Of a DNA stretch of 64,000 nt, positions 1-11,944 are shown in pieces. Under the pieces are notes generated by a model, which had not been told where the DNA came from, did no database searches, and worked only from the letters and a program-made list of their open reading frames with translations. Source of the DNA: Hsuehochloa calcarea (taxonomy: Eukaryota > Streptophyta > Magnoliopsida > Poales > Poaceae); NCBI GenBank assembly GCA_036346395.1, contig CM070615.1, positions 11,227,534 to 11,291,533 of the forward strand, read 5' to 3'. Position 1 is the first letter of the stretch; each line of letters opens with the position of its first letter. A program made the position numbers and the translations under genes.

Positions 1-342
1 TCAGTGAAGTAAAGACTCACGCCGCCGCACGCACAACTTCGCACAAAGCGGCAATGCGGCCGAACACACGCGCAGGAAAAATAGGTTGGTGGCGGCTCGT
101 GGAAAACAAAGTGGAGGTGCGGTGGAAAACTAAATGGCTATTAGGGTTTCTAGAAAACCCAAAACTATTTATATAGCTCTAAAAATTCTGAAAATACTAT
201 TTTTCCACGAAATCTTTTTATTTAATTACACCCAGGCCCTTAAGAGGTTAATAATTAATTACTTATTGATACTATTTAACTAATTACTCTCCGACCCTTA
301 AGACGCGATTACTAATATTTATTTATTTTTCGGAGTATTACA
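1..342 (-). mobile_element. LTR fragment, right end only
   Basis: This looks like the beginning (U3/R side, minus strand) of a Ty3/gypsy-type LTR that enters from outside the window. On the plus strand it ends in gtattaca, so the minus strand begins TGTAATAC, as in the neighbouring LTRs. A minus-strand TATA box, CTATATAAATAG, lies at 165-176. No primer site or polypurine tract is visible directly after 342. The sequence differs from the LTRs at 1706 and 8102, so it is a separate family or a very old copy. Confidence 0.45.
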
Positions 343-428
343 TTCAATTACTAGACTAATCAAAAATTATAAGAAGTTATTTAATCAACCAAAATATAGG
401 GAATGATATCATCCACCATCATACCCTA

Positions 429-1705
429 TGTATTACAGTTCAGCTTTAACGAATGAAAGTCAAGGACAAGTTCAATTCAATGAAAACTGAATATTATAAA
501 GTGAAAGATGGAATGTGAAGTGAATGATGTGATCCACGTGACTAAGCCCTCCCATGCATGCCGTCTTCAATGGTTACCTAAAATAAAAAAAAACACAGCA
601 AGAATGAGTCCACGACGCAGTAAGTACAATAGAATAAAGCGAACCATGCTGAATATGAACAGATCCATCACGGAATAGAATGCGAATGTAGAACCGATGA
701 ATAAGAACATAACATCACAGAATAGATATCAAAGGTAGAATGGATGAAATCATATGAATGAATGAAATGCATGAACTCCACTTCTGCTTATACCGGTATA
801 TGCATTGATACACCCGTTGGTGTTCACTTAGGCCTGCATTTAACAAAATGCGGGGATCCAAGGCCCGTATGAAGAACGTTTCATACGGGGATCCAAATCT
901 GCCTACATTGAAATGGTGGGTCTTACATGCCCATACTGGAATTGATGAGTCTTTTCATTCCACTCCCGTGGATGAAACATGAACAATGAATGAATGGAAT
1001 GAATTATGAATAATGGAAGACATCATCTCATTAAACATGGATTAACGAACATGAAAAGAACATGAAGCATTGGATCTACTCATGGGTCAGAGAAATAACA
1101 GTATGAACAACAAGCACTCAGCATTCACCAACAATAATAATCACAAGGCCCATGTTGGAATGATGAGACTTCACTACCCACTTCCGTGGTGAACATGAAA
1201 GAAGGAACGAATAAATATTTTGAATGTAAACATGGTATCGAAGAACCAAGGTATATCATTTATAAGAAATGAAATTACCCATTGCATAATCATCAATCAA
1301 GTGGATCAAGCAACAAATAAGATAATTCAATTGTACTTGCCTTTCGAACTGCGACACATTAGGAGGTAAGGACGAAGCCACTAATCTCAAATTCCCTCCT
1401 CCTACACAAATTAATTACTTGAATAAGAAACAACGTGAATAGTATGCTACTCAAAACGCTTAATCGCATCAACCTCAACCCAAGGTTCACATGGTCGTTC
1501 TACCCAATTAACCCGACAGACTAACAGGATGACAAACTGGACAGTAGTACTAAAAAAGTATAACTTTTGATCTGAGACTCGAAACGGAGTGAGCTCAGAT
1601 CCTATGGAAAGATAAAAAAAATATCCACATTAAACTAGTTGGGTGAATTCTTTAAGTCGGCCAAAATATTAGGCTACCAATTAGATGAAAGTCTATTGCA
1701 GAATC
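429..1705 (-). mobile_element. Older related LTR, left part (interrupted)
   Basis: This is a diverged relative of the LTRs at 1706-3932 and 8102-10351. Shared landmarks are the ataccggtata...acacccg...ggtgttcact block near 791-830 (compare 2193-2235) and the expected order of AT-rich and GC-rich parts. The LTR continues at 10357 after the inserted element. The bases GAATC at 1701-1705 are repeated at 10352-10356, so the element at 1706-10351 inserted here. The exact left end is unclear; a TGTATTACAG at 429 is the best candidate. Confidence 0.5.
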
Positions 1706-3932
1706 TGTAACACCCTGACTATAAGGAAGTCAAGATGTCACCTACAACCACTACTCTTTAGAAGAATAACATCAATACACATGACCAAGTTAATCAAGTA
1801 TAAAGATTATACGGAAACAATAATTCATCATCAGGTTTAATCAATGGAATAGAAATAAACAATTCTGAGAGATAAGGTAGTTATGACCAAACTGGCTTAT
1901 TACAATTCATCTCAAGTCATAATTAACGACAGTAAAAGTCCTCAAAATGTTTGGTTTATGGTAGTGAGTGCATCGTGATGAACTACCCTCCACAAGATCA
2001 TTCTTCCTTGTCATTTACCTAAATAAAACAACAAAGCAAGAATGAGCCAAAGACTCAGCAAGTAACTGTATGTAACAAACTAACATTCCATGAACAATAT
2101 ATCACAATCATCATTTGAACCTTTACTAGAAACGAATTTATGAATGGATGAAGTGGAATGATGCATTGAAGGAATTGGACATAATGCAGCATATACCGGT
2201 ATAGCGAGTGAAACACCCGTCGGTGTTCACTTAAAGTAATCGTATGAAGAACGTTTCATACGATCGTCAACGTGGCCCACATTGGAATGGTGGACTCACG
2301 TAACATGGCCCACATTGGAATGGTGGACTCATGTACCCATTCGGAATTGATGGGATTTTCAAGTGCCCATCTTTGGAATTGATGGGTCTTACAAATGTAA
2401 TTTATGCATGTCATGATGTGATCCCATGGCAATATTGAATAGTACTCATAATTGAAAAGAAACACATGGCATTCATCTACAAGTACGAACAAGTATAATC
2501 ATTCACTCACACATCACATTTTTGTATCAAACATAGTATACAAGGTACTTGCAGTATATCAACATCATGAACAAGGCACAAAACATTCATGTAAACAACA
2601 TATCATTATGCATACAGTACTTGCCTTTTGCGTAGTGACTCGTTAGCAGGCAACGGGGGTGTTCCCACACGGGATGTCTCACCGCCTACACAAGCATGTT
2701 CCCAAAATAAGAACAACGATAAAACACTGCTACCGATGTTCTACAATAACCCCTGACTATTCAATATACCGCATAGACCCAAATTGAAAATAAACTATTC
2801 TGCCAGATTTCAGCCCTTATGAGCAGCGGTACGAGAAAAAGCATATTTAATTATCTGGAACTCGAAACGACACGAAGCCAGTGCCCAGATTTTCTTAACT
2901 TAACTGGCTACAAAACTCTAGTTGATGGTAAACTCTAATTCGGCCAATACAGAGGTCTAATCATCCAGAGAAAAACTATAATTGCAGTCTGCCCAGCATT
3001 CAGAACAGCCCGAAAGAAAAGGCTCTAACTTTTAAACCACTGATCCAACTAAAGTGATTTTTATCAGCATGGAAACATGGTGAAATTATCTTCATAAACC
3101 TAGTTGGGTGGCCGACCTGATTCTGACTCTAACTAGATCAAAACCTAGGTGCAACCGACTATACCCAGTAATTCTGGTAGACAGACCAGCACGTAGTAAA
3201 ACAGTCATACCTTTTAATCTACTAGGTGAAAATTCGTGATCCAGGTGCCAAAAGAAAGCTAATGAAACCAGGAACATATCTCTAGGAGAGGTCAACCCGA
3301 GATTCGGCCTCTAAAGGGTCGAAACTGGCCGCGCAAGAAGACAGATGCGTTCTGGAATCTCCAGGACAGAACCCGATTTAGATCTAATCCATCAATAAAC
3401 AATAAAACCGAATCAAACTACCACTAAAAACCTTCGTTACCCTTGAAGACCCGTGGGACGACGATGATCCGCTGCGCGAAGATCCTCCTCTCTTCTCCTC
3501 CCTTCTTTCTCCAAAGAACGGCCACCCGATGACGACGAACGACGTCGACGGCGGCGGGGAATGGAGATGATGGAGGGGCCCTTGAGGAGAAGCGACGGGG
3601 ATCACCGGGGATAGCACCATCACCGCGAGGAGGCGCCATGGAGCAGCAAGGAGGCGGCTTGGGGAGGGAGGAGGCGGCCAAGGGGAGGGAGGAGATAGGG
3701 CGGCTAGGGTTTGGGGAAGTGGTGCCCCCTTTTGGCGGCCCCTCTTGGGCCACACGGGCATGACTGCGCCCAGTTGACGACAAATACAATTACCCCCGCT
3801 GTTTGGAAAATCCGTCGAAAGATGTTTCTTCTTTTTACCGATTCGCTTCCGGAAAGTTGTAAATCTCGTTTTCGAATAAAATTCCCAGATAATTGAAACG
3901 ATACAACCTAGCTGGATAAATGAGGTATTACA
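1706..3932 (-). repeat. 3' LTR of the LARD-like element
   Basis: This 2,227-bp LTR is paired with 8102-10351. On the minus strand it starts TGTAATACC and ends GGGTGTTACA. It contains a GC-rich stretch (about 3420-3720) that gives long minus-strand open frames of low-complexity protein; these are composition artefacts. The minus-strand polypurine tract taagggggttagag follows at about 3933-3946. Confidence 0.9.
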
Positions 3933-6900
3933 CTCTAACCCCCTTAGAAAAGATTCGACCTCGAATCTACGCACCAATCTACTCGAAAGGAAACTGCGTC
4001 TGGAATGAAACAACGATAATTCAAGCTTGGAATTGCTCAGATACTCGCTTAACACTCGAGCACACCAGACGATGCGTACTTCGCATAAGGATCCAGGACG
4101 ATCAACGCGATAAGCCAACGTCCTAATTCTTACAACTTTCAAAAACGAAGAGAATCCAACTAGAAATAGAGAGTCCTCATCGCATCCACGTAATGGTAAC
4201 TCTCACCAAAAGGTTAGATTCCCAATTTGATAATTCATCTCAAAACAAATCCATTTTCTAAATAGGCAGTTTACAAATGAACACCACTACAAACGAAGGA
4301 GAAATTCTGAACGCCTAAACCAAACACTTTGGCGGTTTATGCGAATTGGAAAGAATCTACATGCCAACAAAACCTCAACTCAAATTGCAGAAAACACCGG
4401 TCAACAACACCAAACTCAACCGAGAATCAAGAAAACACCTCATTATCCGATGAACATTCCTTTCCACAGTTTCTTTCTTCTAGGAATAAAATTTCTCTCG
4501 AATCCTTGAAATTTGAATTCATCGCATACCACACGAGCTTAAACCTTTTAGTTAAATATCCTCAAATCGTGCTCAAACTGAATTAAATCATCCACACCAT
4601 TGTGGAGAGACTCTATGAAATCTACTGGATACTCTAGGTAATACAGTATCGATTTGATTGAAAGCATCCATAACACCACAATAGTAGGCACCACGCAATC
4701 ACATTATCTTCAATTTCCAATAACAACAATTCAAGATCCTTAGCACGCACGAACATGTATTACATCAGAAGAGTTCTATCAATGACCATTCATTGCTCAG
4801 GAAACTCTATTATCCCACTTCCTCTACGCACAATCATCGTGTAACCAATGGTCTAGCATAACAATACAAACCCAAATTTAACCTCCAAGATCTCTGCCAC
4901 AAATTTCATTTATAACATATAGGGAAATCAATGAATTGACTCTCCAACATTTTCCCCAATTCTAACATACTCACTCAATTGCATACTTAGAAATTTCTCG
5001 CCTAATCTCGCATCATTATCCAATTGCGTTGCTTTATAGAAGTAATCAAGGTTTCCATACTTTCGATAATCACCGACCATTCAATCATGAACTGAAGTTA
5101 TGAAGTTTCACTATACCATAGGTTCTACTCAGTCGAAACACTTTTCAGACTTACTTCGAAACCAAGCATTCCATGTGAATTAATTTTTTTTCCCCAAGAG
5201 ATACAGATCAAAACCATTCTACATTCTACTACTCCTCCAAAGAACTTGGTAGCAAAATATCACCGCTACGATTACTCATCTACCACCAACGGATGACAAA
5301 CTTAGCCTTAGCAAACACTTTGCAACCCAAAGCGTGATCCTTTCTCAAAAGGAAGAGGCGAACAAAGATAAGTTTATTCACACGTAAAGACGTTGCTCAT
5401 CACGGCGAGCGAAACCAAAAGAAATATTACGATAAAGGTGATCTTGAAAACGAAAGTGAGTTCATAATTGAGGCACACCCTCAAAAGAGAATAGCAAAAA
5501 CAAATTGACACGAAAGAAAGATATTACGTTTGAAATTCGCCATCTCTTGAGCGGAAAGAGCAACAAATTTAGGGACGCTTCAAATAACCACAAGTTTTAA
5601 TTAAGAATCGATAAGATCCTTCAACAGGCCAACTTGCTCGAAACAGTTCATCTACTTGGGAAACACGAGATCCAAATGTTCTCACCACAAAACTCAAACA
5701 TTTCCCTTTACAGGATTTCACGAAAAACAAACGGATTAACTTCGTCTCGAAGGGATCAACGAAAATATTCTTTTATTGCAACCTCACTTTGCGAACTCAA
5801 ACCAAGGAGCCTTTCGGACTAAATCACACGAAATCTTTAAGAAACAATAGGTTAATCCAATTCCTCTAGTTACCCAAAATAATTTCAGTTACCAGTTGAT
5901 TCACGAGCTCCAAGTTACCGTGAAAGCTAAACTTGAAATATTCCTATTTGAACGTTGCCACTAAAGGCGATCAATTTACTACAGGTATTAACATCAAGCC
6001 CATAACAACACTTAGAAAACTTTTCGGAAGACCCACGTGGAATGAATGGGTTGATTCCCTCTCGAAAGAAGAGGCAAATAGAAACGATCTTCACCAACTG
6101 AAAAATCACTTACCACTCGCAAGAAACACAGAACTCAGGGGAAAACCAATTAGGCAACGAACTCAGAAAACATATGGGAAGTCCACAGTTGAAAACATAG
6201 GCCTCACAAAAAATAGAATATCCGACCTTAACCGTTAGGAACAAACGGGTATTCAAGATCAAAACACCCGCATCATGGAAGAACTATTATAATTTTTTTC
6301 AACATATCTCTTTACTCGACAAACTATGTTTACCACAAAGAACTTGAATTCCCCAAAAGAGCATGAACACCAAAACTGGAAATTTGATCGTTTTAGAAAT
6401 GTTACGAAAGGCGGACAACTTTCTTTCTTTATAAAGGAAATCAACATTGCCATCACATTACTGATCATATCAATAAACCTTCTAAAGGAACATGGCAAAT
6501 CGCGTTATAGAAATTTTTAGCATCAAATGGAATTGTAATAACAACTTATTCTAGAAACGAAACTTAGTACGAAAACCACAAAGTCAAAACAAACCTCTCA
6601 CACAACTCCACCATAACATTAGAAAAGGGTTCGACATTTTTTAAGAGAGGTTCTAAACTCCAACATTCCAACTACTCCAAAAGAAACGAGTAGAGTCAAG
6701 ACTTTCTTTGACAAACTTTGTAAAAGCTAATTCCCGTTCCCCAAAATACCAAACGGTTAACCAGGTCCCCTCAATCAACAAGTGAGATAGGACCCTTACA
6801 AAAAGAATGATCTTGTCAATAATATCGTGTACAAGTAGCAAAGAGAGCTCAAAGAATCGGAAAGACAAGAATTGTTTTGAAAAACATCTAGGGACCAATA

Positions 6901-8101
6901 GGAACCCGTAGCCAACCAATTTGTTTGATTACCATCTCCGACTTAATCACCACAAGGCACCCCAAAAAGGGTTTTAACACTAATCCTCAGAAAAGAGATG
7001 CGTTAAACTTCAAGACACGGAATGATCCAAAAGAAATACATGGAGCCAATGCTTCCTCGTGTTAACGAACTTGTAATGTAAAACTCTCATTATACAAACT
7101 ATCAAACCGAAGAACGAGTCGCTATTTTCCAATGAGAAGGAAGGAACAAACATGGAAATATCAATATTGCCAATCATCGGAGATCATTTAAAATAAAAGA
7201 ACTTCAACAACCTGAAAAACAATAATATTTTCAGAGAACCATTAAAGACCTATTGGATCTCATCACTACCATGAATCATGAACCTAAGAGAAATTCATCA
7301 ACTACCACCGGACAAGAATTTGTCAAAATCAGAAATCAAGGAAGAGAACCTCTGTCTAAAGCATCCCAAAAAGAAATATGCAAGATCATTGTGCACTTGA
7401 TAAAGAACTTGCAAAAGAAATCTGCCAATGCCCGAAACCCCAAACGAACACACGGGTTGAATTTTCTAACAGGGGTAAAACAGAACTTCCGTGAAAAGGT
7501 AAATCTTGCAATTTAACTACGCTCACGTGGAGCAGAAATATCACAATAGTAGAAAGAACAATAATTGTTTCAAAGAACGATCAGAAATTTACTAGAGATT
7601 GCCCACTTCATTATAACCCTCCATTCAAAAGAAATTCACGATCTATCAGAAACTACAACCAGAAAACCAGATACAAACTTGAGAAGGACAACAACTTCAT
7701 CAATGAGCTCAGGCTCAACACAGAACTATGGAACAGGGGTAAGAACTTCTCTACTATTACAACACGAACAGTGGTTTAGCCTGGTAAAACCCAGGATGAC
7801 AACCACGATCTCAGCTGCTCGACGTCCGCTACCGATACGCATAACTAATGCAATCAATTATGAATATATAGGATCATCTCATGACAATCATAGAATAATT
7901 CATAGATATATAGGATATCGCATCACGTCATAGCTTAACAACAAGAAAGATAGTACAGAAGCAATTCTATACCATACAACCTAATGAACAACATCACTAG
8001 AAATGCGGAAACAATGGATTTCCCAAACCCCACCTACTGTGCACAGTGTGTCATTTTAATAACTTAATTACCACGGACCTAAAGCCCGCTCTGATACCAA
8101 C
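3933..8101 (-). mobile_element. Internal region of the LARD-like element, no pol domains
   Basis: About 4.17 kb lie between the LTRs. It is AT-rich and contains only scattered short open frames on both strands (for example 5933-6238, 6653-6919, 7253-7516 and 7565-7933). None shows a protease, reverse transcriptase, RNase H, integrase or zinc-knuckle motif that I can see. Many A-rich plus-strand stretches look like degraded coding sequence, so an ancient pol beyond recognition by eye cannot be excluded. The minus-strand end beside the left LTR resembles the matching end of the chromovirus at 50559-50600. Confidence 0.7.
8088..8099 (-). promoter_or_regulatory. Primer-binding site (initiator tRNA-Met type)
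   Basis: On the minus strand this reads TGGTATCAGAGC, the usual plant primer site complementary to the 3' end of initiator tRNA-Met. It lies two bases from the LTR edge at 8102. It fixes the orientation of the element as minus and makes 8102-10351 the 5' LTR. Confidence 0.9.
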
Positions 8102-10351
8102 TGTAACACCCTGACTATAAGGAAGTCAAGATGTCACCTACAACCACTACTCTTTAGAAGAATAACATCAATACACATGACCAAGTTAATCAAGTATAAA
8201 GATTATACGGAAACAAGAATTCATCATCAGGTTTAATCAATGGAATAGAAATAAACAATTCTGAGAGATAAGGTAGTTATGACCAAACTGGCTTATTACA
8301 ATTCATCTCAAGTCATAATTAACGACAGTAAAAGTCCTCAAAATGTTTGGTTTATGGTAGTGAGTGCATCGTGATGAACTACCCTCCACAAGATCATTCT
8401 TCCTTGTCATTTACCTAAATAAAACAACAAAGCAAGAATGAGCCAAAGACTCAGCAAGTAACTGTATGTAACAAACTAACATTCCATGAACAATATATCA
8501 CAATCATCATTTGAACCTTTACTGGAAACGAATTTATGAATGGATGAAGTGGAATGATGCATTGAAGGAATTGGACATAATGCAGCATATACCGGTATAG
8601 CGAGTGAAACACCCGTCGGTGTTCACTTAAAGTAATCGTATGAAGAACGTTTCATACGATCAGTCAATGTGGCCCACATTGGAATGGTGGACTCACGTAA
8701 CATGGCCCACATTGGAATGGTGGACTCATGTACCCATTCGGAATTGATGGGATTTTCAAGTGCCCATCTTGGAATTGATGGGTCTTACAAATGTAATTTA
8801 TGCATGTCATGATGTGATCCCATGGCAATATTGAATAGTACTCATAATTGAAAAGAAACACATGGCATTCATCTACAAGTACGAACAAGTATAATCATTC
8901 ACTCACAAATCACATTTTTGTATCAAACATAGTATACAAGGTACTTGCAGTATATCAACATCATGAACAAGGCACAAAACATTCATGTAAACAACATATC
9001 ATTATGCATACAAGACTTGCCTTTTGCGTAGTGACTCGTTAGCGAGCAACGGGGTGTTCCCACGGGATGTCTCACCGCCTACACAAGCATGTTCCCAAAA
9101 TAAGAACAACGATAAAACACTGCTACCGATGTTCTACAATAACCCCTGACTATTCAATATACCGCATAGACCCAAATTGAAAATAAACTATTCTGCCAGA
9201 TTTCAGCCCTTATGAGCAGCGGTACGAGAAAAAGCATATTTAATTATCTGGAACTCGAAACGACACGAAACCAGTGCCCCGATTTTCTTAACTTAACTGG
9301 CTACAAAACTCTAGTTGATGGTAAACTCTAATTCGGCCAATACAGAGGTCTAATCATCCAAAGAAAAACTATAATTGCAGTCTGCCCAGCATTCAGAACA
9401 GCCCGAAAGAAAAGGCTCTAACTTTTAAACCACTGATCCAAATAAAGTGATTTTTATCAGCCTGGAAACATGGTGAAATTATCTTCATAAACCTAGTTGG
9501 GTGGCCGACCTGATTCTGACTCGAACTAGATCAAAACCTAGGTGCAACCGACTATACCCAGCAATTCTGGCAGACAGACCAGCACGTAGTAAAACAGTAA
9601 TAACTTTTAATCTACTGTGTGCAAATTCGTGATCCAGGTGCCAAAAGAAAGCTAATGAAACCAGGAACATATCTCTAGGAGAGGTCAACCCGAGATTCGG
9701 CCTCTAAAGGGTCGAAACTGGCCGCGCAAGAAGACAGATGCGTTCTGGAATCTCCAGGACAGAACCCGATTTAGATCTAATCCATCAATAAACAATAAAA
9801 CCGAATCAAACTACCACTAAAAACCTTCGTTACCCTTGAAGACCCGTGGGACGACGATGATCCGCTGCGCGAAGATCCTCCTCTCTTCTCCTCCCTTCTT
9901 TCTCCAAAGAACGGCCACCCGATGACGACGAACGACGTCGACGGCGGCGGGGAATGGAGATGATGGAGGGGCCCTTGAGGAGAAGCGACGGGGATCACCG
10001 GGGATAGCACCATCACCGCGAGGAGGCGCCATGGAGCAGCAAGGAGGCCGGCTTGGGGGAGGGAGGAGGCGGCCAAGGGGGAGGGGAGGAGATAGGGGCG
10101 GCTAGGGTTTGGGGGGGAAGTGGTGCCCCCTTTTGGCCGGCCCTCTTGGGCCACTGGCGCTGACTGCGCCCAGTTGACGACAAATACAATTACCCCACTG
10201 TTTGGAAAATCCGTCGAAAGATGTTTCTTTTACTCCCTCCGACTTCCTTCTTTTTACCGATTCGCTTCCGGAAAGTTGTAAATCTCATTTTCGAATAAAA
10301 TTCTCAGATAATTGAAACGATACAACCTAGCTGGATAAATGAGGTATTACA
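8102..10351 (-). repeat. 5' LTR of the LARD-like element
   Basis: This is the partner of 1706-3932, 2,250 bp long. The main visible differences are a 20-base insertion at about 10231-10250 containing tactccctccg, which resembles a Stowaway MITE end, and several one- or two-base changes in the GC-rich part (about 10030-10180). Confidence 0.9.
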
Positions 10352-10356
10352 GAATC

Positions 10357-11163
10357 TGCCTAGCAGAAAAAGACAGCAGTAAAGAAATGATCATAACTTT
10401 TATTCTACTAATCCAATTAGAGTGTTCTTTATCAATCTGGAAATATGATAAAATTATCTACAGAAATTGTTTTGAGTGACAAGTCTGAATCTGAACCTAA
10501 CCAAATCATATTTTATTAAACAATTTTACTGACAATTCTCGTTAGGTTTTCAGGACAGCAGGAAAGAATCTATCGTAACTTTTGAACCGTAAATCGAAAT
10601 TTAGTGATCTTGGTGGCTACGGAAAGCTAAGAACGATTTACACATAACTCTAGGAGATGGGATCCTCAAATTCGTAACCCAAACACATGAAAACAGTCAC
10701 ACACTACACTGGACATAACCTATTTTACTCGCAGCAGGATTTCGATCCAATAAACATAATCAATTTCGCATCTACTTTTATCCAACCATCGAAGAACAGT
10801 GATTAATACCCTTGTAGAACCCCAGGAAGATGTTGAACAAAAACCCACGAAGAGGATCTTCTTCTTCTCCTCCTTTCTCCCCTTTTCTCCTTGGCCGACG
10901 GCACCCCAAGGGTTCTTCTCCCTCCCTCCTTCTTCTTAGACAGCAGCAAAGGGAGGCGGTGATCATCAGTAGTTGCATTGGTCTTGTGCAGGGAGGCGTG
11001 CTCTGATAAACCTAGGGGTTTTGGCTGCCCCTAATGGGCCAAGGCTATGGGCCTTTGGCCCAAGATTTAGTCTCCTTCAAGAGAAATTCTGAAATCTCTT
11101 TTTAATTCTTGATAAAACGGTTGAAATTCAAATATAGTTCTAAAGATTGAATGGGGTATTACA
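10357..11163 (-). mobile_element. Older related LTR, right part
   Basis: This continues the LTR at 429-1705 beyond the inserted element. The text around 10380-10520 matches the order seen at 2990-3140 in the younger LTR (ataacttttattctactaatcc, aaatatgataaaattatct). It ends ggggtattaca at 11163, the minus-strand LTR start. It contains a GC-rich pyrimidine/purine patch at 10850-10940, as in its relatives. Confidence 0.5.
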
Positions 11164-11766
11164 CTGGGGGTCCTCACAGTATTTGTATCAAAGCCATACT
11201 AACTATAGGTTAGAAATAGCACTAGCGTTAGTGTTAGCAAGCCTTTTGGTCATAATATTTTAACTTATCAAAGTTATTTCTTAAAGTTATGTTATAAATA
11301 TTTTATTCCTTATCCATCTTAGAGTAATTTCTTACCCTACTCTCTTTTGGATTTGTTAACTAATTTTCCTCTTACTTTGTATCATGTAGTGCTCGCAGAG
11401 GAGCAGTACGCATGATCGTCGGGGCTCTAGTTTCGGTCAGGCCTCCTCACTTAGATGGAGTTAAGGTGGAATTCATTCACTTGAGGTCCAGAGTTATTTC
11501 CATAAGACCAGGAAGGTCTCGGTCTTATGGAAATAACTCTGGGTCCTCACAGTATTGGTATCAAATTCATCGATCGTAGGTTAGATATAGCACTAGCGTT
11601 AGTGTTAGCAAGCCTTTTGGTCATAATATTTTAACTTATCAAAGTTATTTCTTAAAGTTATGTTACGAATCTTTTATTCCTTATCCATCTTAGAGTTATT
11701 TCTTACCCTACTCTCTTTTGGATTTGTAAACTAATTTTCCTCTTACCTTGTCCTCTTGATCCTTAG
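11164..11766 (+). repeat. Tandemly duplicated retroelement leader with LTR end
   Basis: A leader beginning gtcctcacagtatt(t/g)gtatcaaa occurs at 11170 and again at 11543, a 373-bp offset, and both copies continue with the same roughly 200 bases (tagcactagcgttagtgttagcaag and onward). Between them (about 11385-11550) lies the 3' tail of an LTR with a hairpin. TTGTATCA/TGGTATCA corresponds to a decayed tRNA-Met primer site just after an LTR ending in CTCACA. The arrangement is leader, LTR end, leader, as expected from unequal recombination within an LTR element. The same LTR tail recurs at about 51120-51310. Confidence 0.6.
11488..11542. repeat. Perfect 22-bp hairpin in LTR tail
   Basis: CCAGAGTTATTTCCATAAGACC (11488-11509, given in two parts: CCAGAGTTATTTC then CATAAGACC) is exactly inverted at 11521-11542, with an 11-base loop between. 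It lies immediately upstream of the LTR end and primer site, so it would be in U5 of the transcript. A diverged version lies at about 51248-51300. Confidence 0.85.
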
Positions 11767-11892
11767 ATGAGTCGTCAAGTGTTGGTCAGGAGACTCAAGC
11801 AGAAGAAGTTGGAGGATACCCGCGCTTCTCGGGATATGTGGAGGGTGAACTTCACATACCAACCTCAGTACGCCATCTACCGCCACGATTGA
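11767..11892 (+). pseudogene. Short retroelement-like ORF fragment
   Basis: A 41-codon frame starts at the ATG at 11767 right after the duplicated leader and stops at TGA 11890-11892. It is basic at the start (RRLKQKKLEDTRASRDMW) and its position is that of a gag start. The same frame stays readable after the stop (GPGMEEYLAVSNITLR), so a longer frame was broken by this TGA. It is not recognised as any named family; a gag remnant is an inference from position only. Confidence 0.35.
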
Positions 11893-11944
11893 GGACCCGG
11901 AATGGAGGAGTACCTGGCAGTGAGCAACATCACTTTGAGATTGA

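Larger units (their letters stand above)
1706..10351 (-). mobile_element. Complete non-coding LTR retrotransposon (LARD-like)
   Basis: This is a full LTR retrotransposon on the minus strand. Two long direct repeats (1706-3932 and 8102-10351) both begin TGTAACACCC and end GGTATTACA on the plus strand. The target duplication GAATC lies at 1701-1705 and 10352-10356. A minus-strand primer-binding site adjoins the right LTR, and a purine-rich tract on the minus strand adjoins the left LTR. The roughly 4.2-kb internal region has no recognisable gag or pol domain on either strand, which fits a large retrotransposon derivative that relies on another element's enzymes. Inserting into a related LTR is typical nested behaviour. 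The LTRs look nearly identical by eye, so the insertion is fairly young. Confidence 0.9.

Noticed and set aside
3384..4142. 252-codon minus-strand open frame in the left LTR
   Set aside because: It lies across the LTR and its border, is low-complexity Ser/Pro/Arg-rich from GC-rich LTR sequence, and its partner in the other LTR differs in length. No domain.
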